This document shows, in pieces, positions 1 through 5,582 of a stretch of 10,758 nucleotides of DNA (positions are counted from its first letter, which is position 1; each line of letters begins with the position of its first letter). This stretch comes from Acidimicrobiaceae bacterium (GTDB lineage Bacteria > Actinomycetota > Acidimicrobiia > Acidimicrobiales > Bog-793). Where the stretch lies: NCBI GenBank assembly GCA_027306715.1, contig DAHUZG010000327.1, positions 1 through 10,758 on the forward strand, in the 5' to 3' direction. The translations under genes and the position numbers were made by a program. A model generated the notes under the pieces. The model did not search any database. It was not told the origin of the DNA and saw only the letters and a list, made by a program, of their open reading frames with translations.

Positions 1-16
1 CCTTCCAGGTGACCGA

Positions 17-22
17 TAGACT
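17..22 (+). promoter_or_regulatory. possible -10 element (TAGACT) of the tig promoter
   Basis: TAGACT fits the loose actinobacterial -10 pattern TAnnnT and lies 11 nt before the tig ATG. No purine-rich Shine-Dalgarno sequence lies between it and the ATG, so a very short or leaderless transcript is possible. The matching -35 would fall outside the window and cannot be checked. A hexamer this loose is expected often by chance. Confidence 0.25.
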
Positions 23-33
23 CCGCGCTCCGT

Positions 34-1578
34 ATGCGAGCCTCCACCGTTCCCCTCGAGGGCCACAAGGTCAAGATCACCGTCGAGGTGGAGGAGGAGG
101 AGCTCTCGGCAGTTCGTGAAGACACCGTCCTCCGCCTCACCCTCGAGGCGCGCCTGCCGGGCTTCCGCCCCGGCAAGGTGCCACGCCGGGTGCTCGAGGC
201 TCGTCTCGGGCGCCAGACGATCCGGGACCAGGTGGTCGCCGAGGCGCTGCCGCGGTACTACGAGGAGGCGGTCGAGGAGCAGCAGCTCGACGTCATCGCC
301 CAGCCGGAGATCGACGTCACCTCGGGCAAGGAGGACGGCCCGCTCGTCTTCGACGCCGTGGTCGAGGTCCGTCCGCAGGTCGAGATCCCCGGCTACGAGG
401 GTCTCGTCGTCACCCTGCCAGCCCTCGAGCCGACCGACGAGGAGCTCGACGCCCAGGTCGACCGGCTGCGCGACCAGTTCGCCACGCTGACCGACGTCGA
501 GCGACCGGCAGCCGCCGGCGACGTGCTCACCCTCGACGTCCGGGTGAGCCGCGGCGGCAGGCCGCTCCCGGACCTCGACGTCGAGGACCAGACCTACGAG
601 CTCGGCTCGGGCAATCTGGCCGAGGGCGCCGACGTGCAGCTCACCGGTGCCAAGGTCGGCGACATCGTGGCGTTCGCCACCCCGGCGTCTGACGGCTCCG
701 AGCTCGAGCTGAAGGTGCTCGTAAAGCGCGTCCGGGAGAAGGTGCTGCCGGCGGTCGACGACGCCTTCGCCTCGGACGCCTCGGAGTTCGACACCCTCGC
801 CGAGCTCCGTGACGACCTTCGCGGCAGGCTGCGACGGACCCGACGGCTGCAGGCGAACATGGAGCTTCGCGAGCGTGCGGTCGAGGCGCTCATCGCCCTT
901 GTGGCCGAGGACGTTCCCGCGAGCCTCGTCGACCACGAGCGCGACCACCTCGCCGCTTCTCTGGCTGCGAGGCTCGAACGCCAGCACATCCGTCTCGGCG
1001 AGTACCTCGCCGCCACCGGCCGAGACGAGGCGAGCCTCGTCGCCGAGCTCGCAGAGCAGGCAGCCCGCCAGGTGAAGGCGGACCTGGCGCTGCGGGCGCT
1101 CGCCGCGGCGGAGTCGATCGAGGTCGACGAGTCCGACCTCGACGAGGAGATCGTCCGTCTCGCCGGCCAAGCGGGGCACACCCCGGCCGAGGTACGCGAC
1201 GCCTTCGAGCGGGAGGGCCGCCTCGCTGGGCTACGCTCGGACCTGAGAAACGCCAAGGCATTGGCGTGGCTCGTGGAGCACGTCGGCGTCGAGGACGACG
1301 AGGGGAACCCGATTGACCGCTCGGCACTGCTTCTCGAGGACGCCGCCCAGAGCGGGGCTCCTGCCGCCCCTGACGGCGCTGACGCCGAGCAGGCCCGCGA
1401 GGCCGGCGGCGCCGCCAGAGAGCGCAGCGCCGGTGCAGAGCGCAGCGCCGGTGCAGAGCGCAGCGCCGGTGCAGAGCGCAGCGCCGGTGCAGCGAGTGGC
1501 GACGCCCGGCCCGGCTTCGCCGAATCCGGATCTGAGCAGGGCGGCGTCCACGTCGCTGCCGAGGAGCTGACATCGTGA
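34..1578 (+). CDS. tig: trigger factor (ribosome-associated chaperone)
   Basis: Trigger factor binds the ribosome exit tunnel and shelters nascent chains in the cytosol. The N-terminal domain (about residues 1-145) carries the ribosome-binding signature GFRPGKVP at 43-50. A shortened FKBP-like domain follows (about 161-236), starting GDVLTLDV, then the helical C-terminal chaperone domain (about 237-420). Residues about 421-514 form a low-complexity acidic/Ala/Gly tail containing four perfect ERSAGA repeats (463-486). At 514 residues it is longer than the usual 430-470, and the tail accounts for most of the excess. The FKBP part lacks the longer loop that carries much of the prolyl-isomerase pocket in E. 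coli, so isomerase activity may be weak or lost. The ATG at 34 gives the standard family N-terminus (STVPLEGHKVKITVEV) but has no clear Shine-Dalgarno. The stop overlaps the clpP start by 4 nt (GTGA), which suggests translational coupling. Identity is secure. Confidence 0.96.
   Translation: MRASTVPLEGHKVKITVEVEEEELSAVREDTVLRLTLEARLPGFRPGKVPRRVLEARLGRQTIRDQVVAEALPRYYEEAVEEQQLDVIAQPEIDVTSGKEDGPLVFDAVVEVRPQVEIPGYEGLVVTLPALEPTDEELDAQVDRLRDQFATLTDVERPAAAGDVLTLDVRVSRGGRPLPDLDVEDQTYELGSGNLAEGADVQLTGAKVGDIVAFATPASDGSELELKVLVKRVREKVLPAVDDAFASDASEFDTLAELRDDLRGRLRRTRRLQANMELRERAVEALIALVAEDVPASLVDHERDHLAASLAARLERQHIRLGEYLAATGRDEASLVAELAEQAARQVKADLALRALAAAESIEVDESDLDEEIVRLAGQAGHTPAEVRDAFEREGRLAGLRSDLRNAKALAWLVEHVGVEDDEGNPIDRSALLLEDAAQSGAPAAPDGADAEQAREAGGAARERSAGAERSAGAERSAGAERSAGAASGDARPGFAESGSEQGGVHVAAEELTS
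1420..1491 (+). repeat. four perfect 18-bp tandem repeats inside tig
   Basis: The unit GAGCGCAGCGCCGGTGCA occurs four times without a mismatch at 1420-1437, 1438-1455, 1456-1473 and 1474-1491. It is in frame with tig and encodes ERSAGA four times in the C-terminal tail. Perfect identity including third positions suggests recent expansion by slippage or unequal exchange. Because the unit is a multiple of three, changes in copy number would not shift the frame. Confidence 0.97.
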
Positions 1579-2204
1579 AGGCCAACAACTACCTCGTCCC
1601 GACCGTCATCGAGAAGGACAGCCGCGGCGAGCGCGCCTACGACCTGTACTCGCGCCTTCTGCGTGAGCGGATCATCTTCATCGGCACTCCGATCGACGAC
1701 ACCGTGGCCAACCTCGTCTGCGCCCAGATGCTCTTCCTCGAGTCCGAGGACCAGGACAAAGACGTCAACATCTACATCAACTCGCCCGGCGGCGACATCA
1801 CCGCGCTGTTCGCCATCTACGACACGATGAAGTACGTCCGCTCCGACATCTCGACGTTCTGCTTCGGCCAGGCCGCCTCTGCTGCCGCGGTGCTGCTGGC
1901 GGCCGGCACCCGCGGCAAGCGCTTCGCCCTGCCCCACGCCCGTATCCTGCTGCACCAGCCCTACGGCGGCGCCGCCGGGCAGGCGACCGACATCGAGCTG
2001 CAGGCGCGGGAGATCTTGCGGATGCGCGACATGTTGAACGAGATGCTCGCTGCCGACTCGGGCCAGACGATCGAGCGCATCGCCCGGGACACCGACCGCG
2101 ACTTCATCATGAGCGCCGCCGAGGCGCGCGATTATGGCCTCATCGACGAGGTCATCACCAAGGCAGAGGCCATCGACCAGATGGCGACCGCAGGCGCAGC
2201 CTGA
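1575..2204 (+). CDS. clpP: ATP-dependent Clp protease proteolytic subunit (ClpP2-like)
   Basis: This is the serine peptidase subunit that forms the barrel-shaped ClpXP protease chamber in the cytosol. The catalytic triad is visible: Ser102 in GQAASAAAVLLAAG, His127 in LLHQPYGG and Asp176 in DTDRDF. All three sit at a constant offset of five from E. coli mature numbering (S97, H122, D171). The NSPGG oxyanion segment is at 69-73. The text after the nucleophile (AAAVLLAAGT.GKR.ALP) resembles actinobacterial ClpP2 more than ClpP1. Only about six residues precede the LVPTVIE motif, so there is little or no propeptide. The start is GTG, overlapping the tig stop (GTGA), with a Shine-Dalgarno GAGGAG at 1561-1566, 8 nt upstream. 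It is a single clpP where many actinobacteria carry two in tandem. clpX follows after 16 nt. Identity is secure; the P2 assignment is by remembered motif. Confidence 0.96.
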   Translation: MKANNYLVPTVIEKDSRGERAYDLYSRLLRERIIFIGTPIDDTVANLVCAQMLFLESEDQDKDVNIYINSPGGDITALFAIYDTMKYVRSDISTFCFGQAASAAAVLLAAGTRGKRFALPHARILLHQPYGGAAGQATDIELQAREILRMRDMLNEMLAADSGQTIERIARDTDRDFIMSAAEARDYGLIDEVITKAEAIDQMATAGAA

Positions 2205-2205
2205 C

Positions 2206-2215
2206 GAGAGGGAGA
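2206..2215 (+). promoter_or_regulatory. ribosome-binding site deciding the clpX start
   Basis: GAGAGGGAGA in the 16-nt clpP-clpX gap lies 5-6 nt before GTG 2221. It selects that GTG over the in-frame ATG at 2134, which would add 29 unrelated residues and lies deep inside clpP. Confidence 0.8.
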
Positions 2216-2220
2216 TAGAC

Positions 2221-3495
2221 GTGGCCAAGTTCGGCGACGGAGGCGAGCTCGTCAAGTGCAGCTTCTGCGGCAAGTCGCAGAAGCAGGTGAAGAAGCTGAT
2301 CGCAGGACCCGGCGTCTACATCTGTGACGAGTGCATCGAGCTCTGCAACGACATCATCGAAGAGGAGCTCTCCGACACCTCCGAGGTCCGTTTCGAGGAC
2401 CTGCCCAAGCCCCGTGAGATCTTCGATTTCCTGAACGACTACGTGATCGGCCAGGAGCAGGCGAAGAAGATCCTGTCGGTCGCCGTCTACAACCACTACA
2501 AGCGGGTGCAGGCGGGGACGCCCTCGGAGGCCGAGGTCGAGCTGTCGAAGTCGAACATCCTGCTCCTCGGGCCGACCGGCTGCGGCAAGACGCTCCTCGC
2601 CCAGACGCTGGCGCGGATGTTGAACGTGCCGTTCGCCATCGCCGACGCCACCGCCCTCACCGAGGCCGGCTACGTCGGCGAGGATGTCGAGAACATCCTT
2701 CTCAAGCTCATCCAGGCTGCCGACTACGACGTCAAGAAGGCCGAGACCGGGATCATCTACATCGACGAGATCGACAAGATCGCCCGGAAGAGCGAGAACC
2801 CGTCGATCACCCGTGACGTCGCGGGAGAGGGCGTCCAGCAGGCTCTCCTCAAGATCCTCGAGGGGACGACCGCCTCGGTGCCGCCGCAGGGCGGCCGGAA
2901 GCACCCTCATCAGGAATTCATCCAGATCGACACGACGAACATCCTCTTCATCTGTGGCGGGGCCTTCGCCGGGCTCGACCGGATCATCGAGAACCGTGTC
3001 GGCAAGGCCGGGATCGGGTTCCGCGCCGACGTACGGCGGGTCAAGCGCCACGACGAGAGCCAGTTCCTCCTCCAGGTGCTGCCGGAGGACCTTTTGCGCT
3101 TCGGGCTGATCCCGGAGTTCGTCGGGCGCCTGCCGGTGATCGGTGCGGTGTCGAACCTCGACCGCGAGGCGCTCGTGCGGATCCTCGTGCAGCCGAAGAA
3201 CGCCCTCGTCAAGCAGTACCGGCGGGTGTTCGAGCTCGACCACGTCGAGCTCGAGATCACCGACGACGCCCTCGAGGCAGTCGCCGACCAGGCGCTTCTT
3301 CGCGGCACCGGAGCCCGTGGCCTGCGGGCGATCCTCGAGGAGGTCCTGCTCGAGGTGATGTACGACCTCCCGAGCCGCAGCGACATCGGGCGGTGCGTGA
3401 TCGACCGCAGCGTGGTGCTGGAGCGGGTCGCTCCGACGCTGCTCCCGAGGGGCGCCGGCGAGAAGGCCGAGCGCCCCCGCCGTGCGGCATCCTGA
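2221..3495 (+). CDS. clpX: ATP-dependent Clp protease ATP-binding subunit ClpX
   Basis: ClpX is the hexameric AAA+ unfoldase that recognises substrates and threads them into ClpP. From GTG 2221 it is 424 residues, the normal family length. The N-terminal zinc-binding domain has Cys13, Cys16, Cys35 and Cys38. The AAA+ module has Walker A GPTGCGKT (117-124), pore loop GYVG (150-153), Walker B IIYIDE (178-183), RKH loop (226-228) and the sensor II arginine in GTGAR (Arg366). The ClpP-docking IGF loop is intact at 265-267, which supports pairing with the neighbouring ClpP. The gene sits 16 nt after clpP behind a good ribosome-binding site and overlaps folC by 14 nt, so cotranscription is likely. 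The basic C-terminus (EKAERPRRAAS) is a short tail. Nothing is missing. Confidence 0.97.
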   Translation: MAKFGDGGELVKCSFCGKSQKQVKKLIAGPGVYICDECIELCNDIIEEELSDTSEVRFEDLPKPREIFDFLNDYVIGQEQAKKILSVAVYNHYKRVQAGTPSEAEVELSKSNILLLGPTGCGKTLLAQTLARMLNVPFAIADATALTEAGYVGEDVENILLKLIQAADYDVKKAETGIIYIDEIDKIARKSENPSITRDVAGEGVQQALLKILEGTTASVPPQGGRKHPHQEFIQIDTTNILFICGGAFAGLDRIIENRVGKAGIGFRADVRRVKRHDESQFLLQVLPEDLLRFGLIPEFVGRLPVIGAVSNLDREALVRILVQPKNALVKQYRRVFELDHVELEITDDALEAVADQALLRGTGARGLRAILEEVLLEVMYDLPSRSDIGRCVIDRSVVLERVAPTLLPRGAGEKAERPRRAAS

Positions 3496-4894
3496 TCCGG
3501 CCGGGCGAGGCACTCCCGGCGACGGCCTTCAGGGCGACCCCGGCCGCTACGCGCTCGGCGAGCTCTACGCCTGGCTCGACCGTCATGTCAACCTCGAGGC
3601 GATCGAGTCCGGTCGCGCCGGCCGCTCGGCGTTGCCGACGCTCGAGCGGATCCGCGCCCTCCTGGCGGCCACGGGCGAGCCGCAGAAGTCCTACCCCGTG
3701 GTCCAGGTCACCGGCACCAACGGCACGGGCTCGTCGGCCCGGCTGACGACCGAGCTGCTCGCCGAGCAGGGCCTCAGCGTCGGCACCTATACGAGCCCGC
3801 ACCTCGAGCGACTGAACGAGCGGATCGCCTACGGCGGGGCGCCGATCAGCGACGGCGAGCTCGCCGGACTTCTCCAGGTGCTGCGCGAGAGCGAGCGCTT
3901 CGCGCTCGGCAGCGGCCAGCTGGAGCTGGCGCCGACCTGGTTCGAGCTCGTCACCGCCGCCGCACTGCGCTACTTCTCCGACGTCGCTGTCGACGTCGCC
4001 GTGCTCGAGGTCGGCCTCGGCGGCCGCTACGACGCCACCAACGCCGTCGACGCGGCGGTCGCTGTGCTCACCAACGTCGATCTCGACCACACCGAGATCC
4101 TCGGCTCGACCCGCCCCGAGATCGCTGCCGAGAAGGCCGGCATCATCAAGGCCGGCTCGATCGTCTGCTGCGGGGAGGACGATCCCGAGATCGCCGAGAT
4201 CATCCTCGCCGAGGCCCGGTCGGTCGGCGCCGAGGCGGTGTGGATGCGCAATGTCGACTTCGCCTGTGACGCCAACCGCGTCGCCGTCGGCGGTCGGCTG
4301 CTCGACCTGCGCACCCCCCGGGCCTCTTACGACGAGGTTTACCTGCCTCTTCACGGCGCCCACCAGGGTGAGAACGCGGCGATCGCGCTGGCGGCAGCCG
4401 AGGCGTTCTTCGGCTCGCCGCTCGAGCGCGAGGTCGTCGAGGCTGCCCTCGGGCGGGTGCGCATCCCCGGCAGGCTCGAGGTCGTCGCCCGCCGCCCGCT
4501 CGTCGTGCTCGACGGTGCCCACAACCGGGCCGGCGCCGAGGCGTTGGGCCTGGCGGTCGCCGAGGACTTCGCGGGCATCGAGTCGGTGCACCTCGTCATC
4601 GGCTGCCTGCGCGGTCGCCAGCCGGCCGAGCTGCTCGAGGCGCTCGGCGACCTGCCCGTCTGCTTCGTCCACGCCTGCCCGCCGCCCTCGCCGCGGGCGC
4701 TTCCCGCCGAGGCCGTCGCTGCCGCCGCGAAGGACCGTGGCTGGCCCGCCCGGGTCCACGAAGGCGTCGGCGAGGCGCTCGAGGCGGCCCACGGCGCCGC
4801 CGGGCCGAGGGACCTCGTCCTGGTCACCGGCTCGCTCTACGTCGTCGGTGCGGCGCGGCGGGCCGCACGGCGTCTAACCTCCCCCCCGTCATGA
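3482..4894 (+). CDS. folC: FolC: folylpolyglutamate synthase / dihydrofolate synthase
   Basis: This cytosolic Mur-ligase-fold enzyme ligates glutamate to dihydropteroate and/or extends the folate polyglutamate tail, using ATP. Family motifs appear in order: P-loop VTGTNGTGS (76-84), TSPHLERLNERI (104-115), LEVGLGGRYDATN (175-187), DHTEILG...EKAGIIK with Lys218 at the position carbamylated in E. coli, HQGENAA (294-300), DGAHN (344-348) and LVTGSLYVVG (447-456). At 470 residues it is of usual length. The GTG at 3482 lies inside clpX (14-nt overlap) and is the only ATG/GTG before the conserved N-terminal helix (YALGELYAWLD). GAGAAGG at 3460-3466 is a rather distant ribosome-binding site, so coupling to clpX is likely. 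Oddity: the P-loop lysine of the usual GTNGKGS is threonine (Thr82, codon ACG). All other motifs look intact. Actinobacterial relatives often have valS just before this gene; here it is absent. Family assignment is secure; whether it is mono- or bifunctional cannot be read from sequence alone. Confidence 0.94.
   Translation: MRHPDPAGRGTPGDGLQGDPGRYALGELYAWLDRHVNLEAIESGRAGRSALPTLERIRALLAATGEPQKSYPVVQVTGTNGTGSSARLTTELLAEQGLSVGTYTSPHLERLNERIAYGGAPISDGELAGLLQVLRESERFALGSGQLELAPTWFELVTAAALRYFSDVAVDVAVLEVGLGGRYDATNAVDAAVAVLTNVDLDHTEILGSTRPEIAAEKAGIIKAGSIVCCGEDDPEIAEIILAEARSVGAEAVWMRNVDFACDANRVAVGGRLLDLRTPRASYDEVYLPLHGAHQGENAAIALAAAEAFFGSPLEREVVEAALGRVRIPGRLEVVARRPLVVLDGAHNRAGAEALGLAVAEDFAGIESVHLVIGCLRGRQPAELLEALGDLPVCFVHACPPPSPRALPAEAVAAAAKDRGWPARVHEGVGEALEAAHGAAGPRDLVLVTGSLYVVGAARRAARRLTSPPS
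4875..4880 (+). promoter_or_regulatory. possible internal -10 element (TAACCT) for ndk
   Basis: TAACCT fits TAnnnT and lies 10 nt before the ndk ATG, inside the last codons of folC. The ndk ATG has no Shine-Dalgarno (it follows seven C's), so either coupling through the ATGA overlap or a near-leaderless transcript from here is needed. The same CTAACCT heptamer appears in the mreB promoter candidate. No convincing -35 is visible. Weak evidence. Confidence 0.22.
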
Positions 4895-5316
4895 GCCGCA
4901 CCCTGGTCATCTGCAAGCCCGACGCCGTCGAGCGGGGCCTCGTCGGCGAGATCCTCGGCCGTTTCGAGCGCCGCGGCCTGCGCCTCGTCGCCGGCGAGCT
5001 GCGCGAGATCGACGAGGCGCTCGCGTCCCGGCACTACGCCGAGCACGTCGGGCGCCCCTATTACGGCGACCTCGTCAAGTTCATCACCCGCTCGCCCTCG
5101 CTCGTCGTGGTGCTCGAAGGGCCGGCGGAGACCTGGCGGGTCGTCCGCCAGATGATGGGCGCCACGGACCCGACACAGGCTCCGCCGGGGACGATCCGCG
5201 GCGACCTCGGCCTCGAGACCCAGGAGAACCTCGTCCACGGCTCGGACTCGAGCGAGTCGGCCGTTCGGGAGATCGCGCTGTTCTTCCCCGACCTCGCGGG
5301 GTCGGCCGGCACCTGA
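4891..5316 (+). CDS. ndk: nucleoside diphosphate kinase
   Basis: Ndk transfers the gamma-phosphate between nucleoside triphosphates and diphosphates through a phosphohistidine, balancing NTP and dNTP pools in the cytosol. At 141 residues it has the standard length. The active-site signature NLVHGSDSSESA is complete with phospho-accepting His116. Other nucleotide-binding positions are present: Lys9 in ICKPDAV, Tyr49, Thr92 in ATDP, Arg103 in TIRGD and Asn113. The ATG overlaps the folC stop (ATGA) and lacks its own Shine-Dalgarno, pointing to translational coupling. Ndk next to folC is a recurrent actinobacterial arrangement, usually with a small membrane-protein gene between them that is missing here. 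The stop codon is the first three bases of a 15-bp tandem repeat. Confidence 0.97.
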   Translation: MSRTLVICKPDAVERGLVGEILGRFERRGLRLVAGELREIDEALASRHYAEHVGRPYYGDLVKFITRSPSLVVVLEGPAETWRVVRQMMGATDPTQAPPGTIRGDLGLETQENLVHGSDSSESAVREIALFFPDLAGSAGT

Positions 5317-5373
5317 GCAGGAGCCGCCTGAGCACGAGCCGCCTGAGCACGAGCCTCCTGAGCACGAGCCGCC
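5314..5373 (+). repeat. four 15-bp tandem repeats starting on the ndk stop codon
   Basis: Units TGAGCAGGAGCCGCC (5314-5328), TGAGCACGAGCCGCC (5329-5343), TGAGCACGAGCCTCC (5344-5358) and TGAGCACGAGCCGCC (5359-5373) differ at only two positions. A degenerate fifth copy (TGAGGGGGAGCGCGC) runs to 5388. The first TGA is the ndk stop, so every unit repeats that stop in the ndk frame. In the +1 frame the same bases read as Glu-His/Gln-Glu-Pro-Pro repeats, which would be coding-like, but no start or stop arrangement supports a gene there. Confidence 0.93.
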
Positions 5374-5378
5374 TGAGG

Positions 5379-5392
5379 GGGAGCGCGCTCCC
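5379..5392. repeat. 14-bp perfect palindrome after ndk
   Basis: GGGAGCGCGCTCCC is its own reverse complement. As RNA it would form a 5-bp stem with a CGCG loop. It directly follows the 15-bp repeats. It could be part of an ndk transcript end or a binding site, but there is no T-run and it may be incidental. Confidence 0.4.
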
Positions 5393-5401
5393 GCTAGCGT
5401 G

Positions 5402-5428
5402 GGGACGGGCCGGAGGTCGCCCGGTCCC
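5402..5428 (+). other. imperfect stem-loop in the ndk-mreB spacer
   Basis: GGGAC (5402-5406) pairs with GTCCC (5424-5428), and GGGC (5407-5410) with GCCC (5419-5422). There is one bulged G and an 8-nt loop. It could take part in ending the ndk transcript; there is no U-tract. Confidence 0.35.
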
Positions 5429-5498
5429 GTCGACTCGGTTCATGCAACCTGCACGCAGTTGTACTGGGTAGTCCGGGATGGACGAACCGGGCGCCGGC

Positions 5499-5521
5499 AG
5501 GTCGGGCGAGATGCCCGACCT
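5499..5521 (+). terminator. strong hairpin, candidate terminator between ndk and mreB
   Basis: AGGTCGGGC (5499-5507) and GCCCGACCT (5513-5521) are perfect 9-bp arms around a 5-nt GAGAT loop, the best stem in the spacer. It lies after the ndk gene and immediately before the mreB promoter candidate, where an upstream transcript might end. Only two T's follow, so it is not a classical intrinsic terminator. In GC-rich actinobacteria poorly U-tailed stems may still act, or it may be a regulatory element. Confidence 0.42.
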
Positions 5522-5549
5522 TGTCGCACGCCCGATCATCCCCTAACCT
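5521..5549 (+). promoter_or_regulatory. candidate mreB promoter
   Basis: TTGTCG (5521-5526) and TAACCT (5544-5549) are separated by exactly 17 nt, giving a plausible housekeeping-sigma promoter with a transcript start near 5556 and a leader of about 27 nt. The -35 keeps only TTG, and the -10 matches TAnnnT. This is the only substantial spacer before the mre genes, which fits a promoter here. Confidence 0.42.
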
Positions 5550-5582
5550 GCACGGCAGCACGCGACCCCGGGAGCTGGCAGA

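Noticed and set aside
2134..2220. In-frame ATG extension of clpX into clpP
   Set aside because: The extra residues are unlike ClpX N-termini, while GTG 2221 has a good ribosome-binding site and the standard zinc-finger start.
3257..4792. Long minus-strand open frame opposite folC (also 594-2273 and 2155-3513 opposite tig/clpP/clpX)
   Set aside because: Low-complexity antisense frames mirroring the codon bias of real plus-strand genes, with no motifs and no ribosome-binding sites I could support.
5314..5388. CRISPR-like array
   Set aside because: Units are contiguous 15-bp repeats with no spacers, as with the 18-bp repeats in tig.
5431..5470. tRNA T-arm-like sequence GGTTCATGCAACC
   Set aside because: No acceptor stem, anticodon arm or D arm can be built around it.
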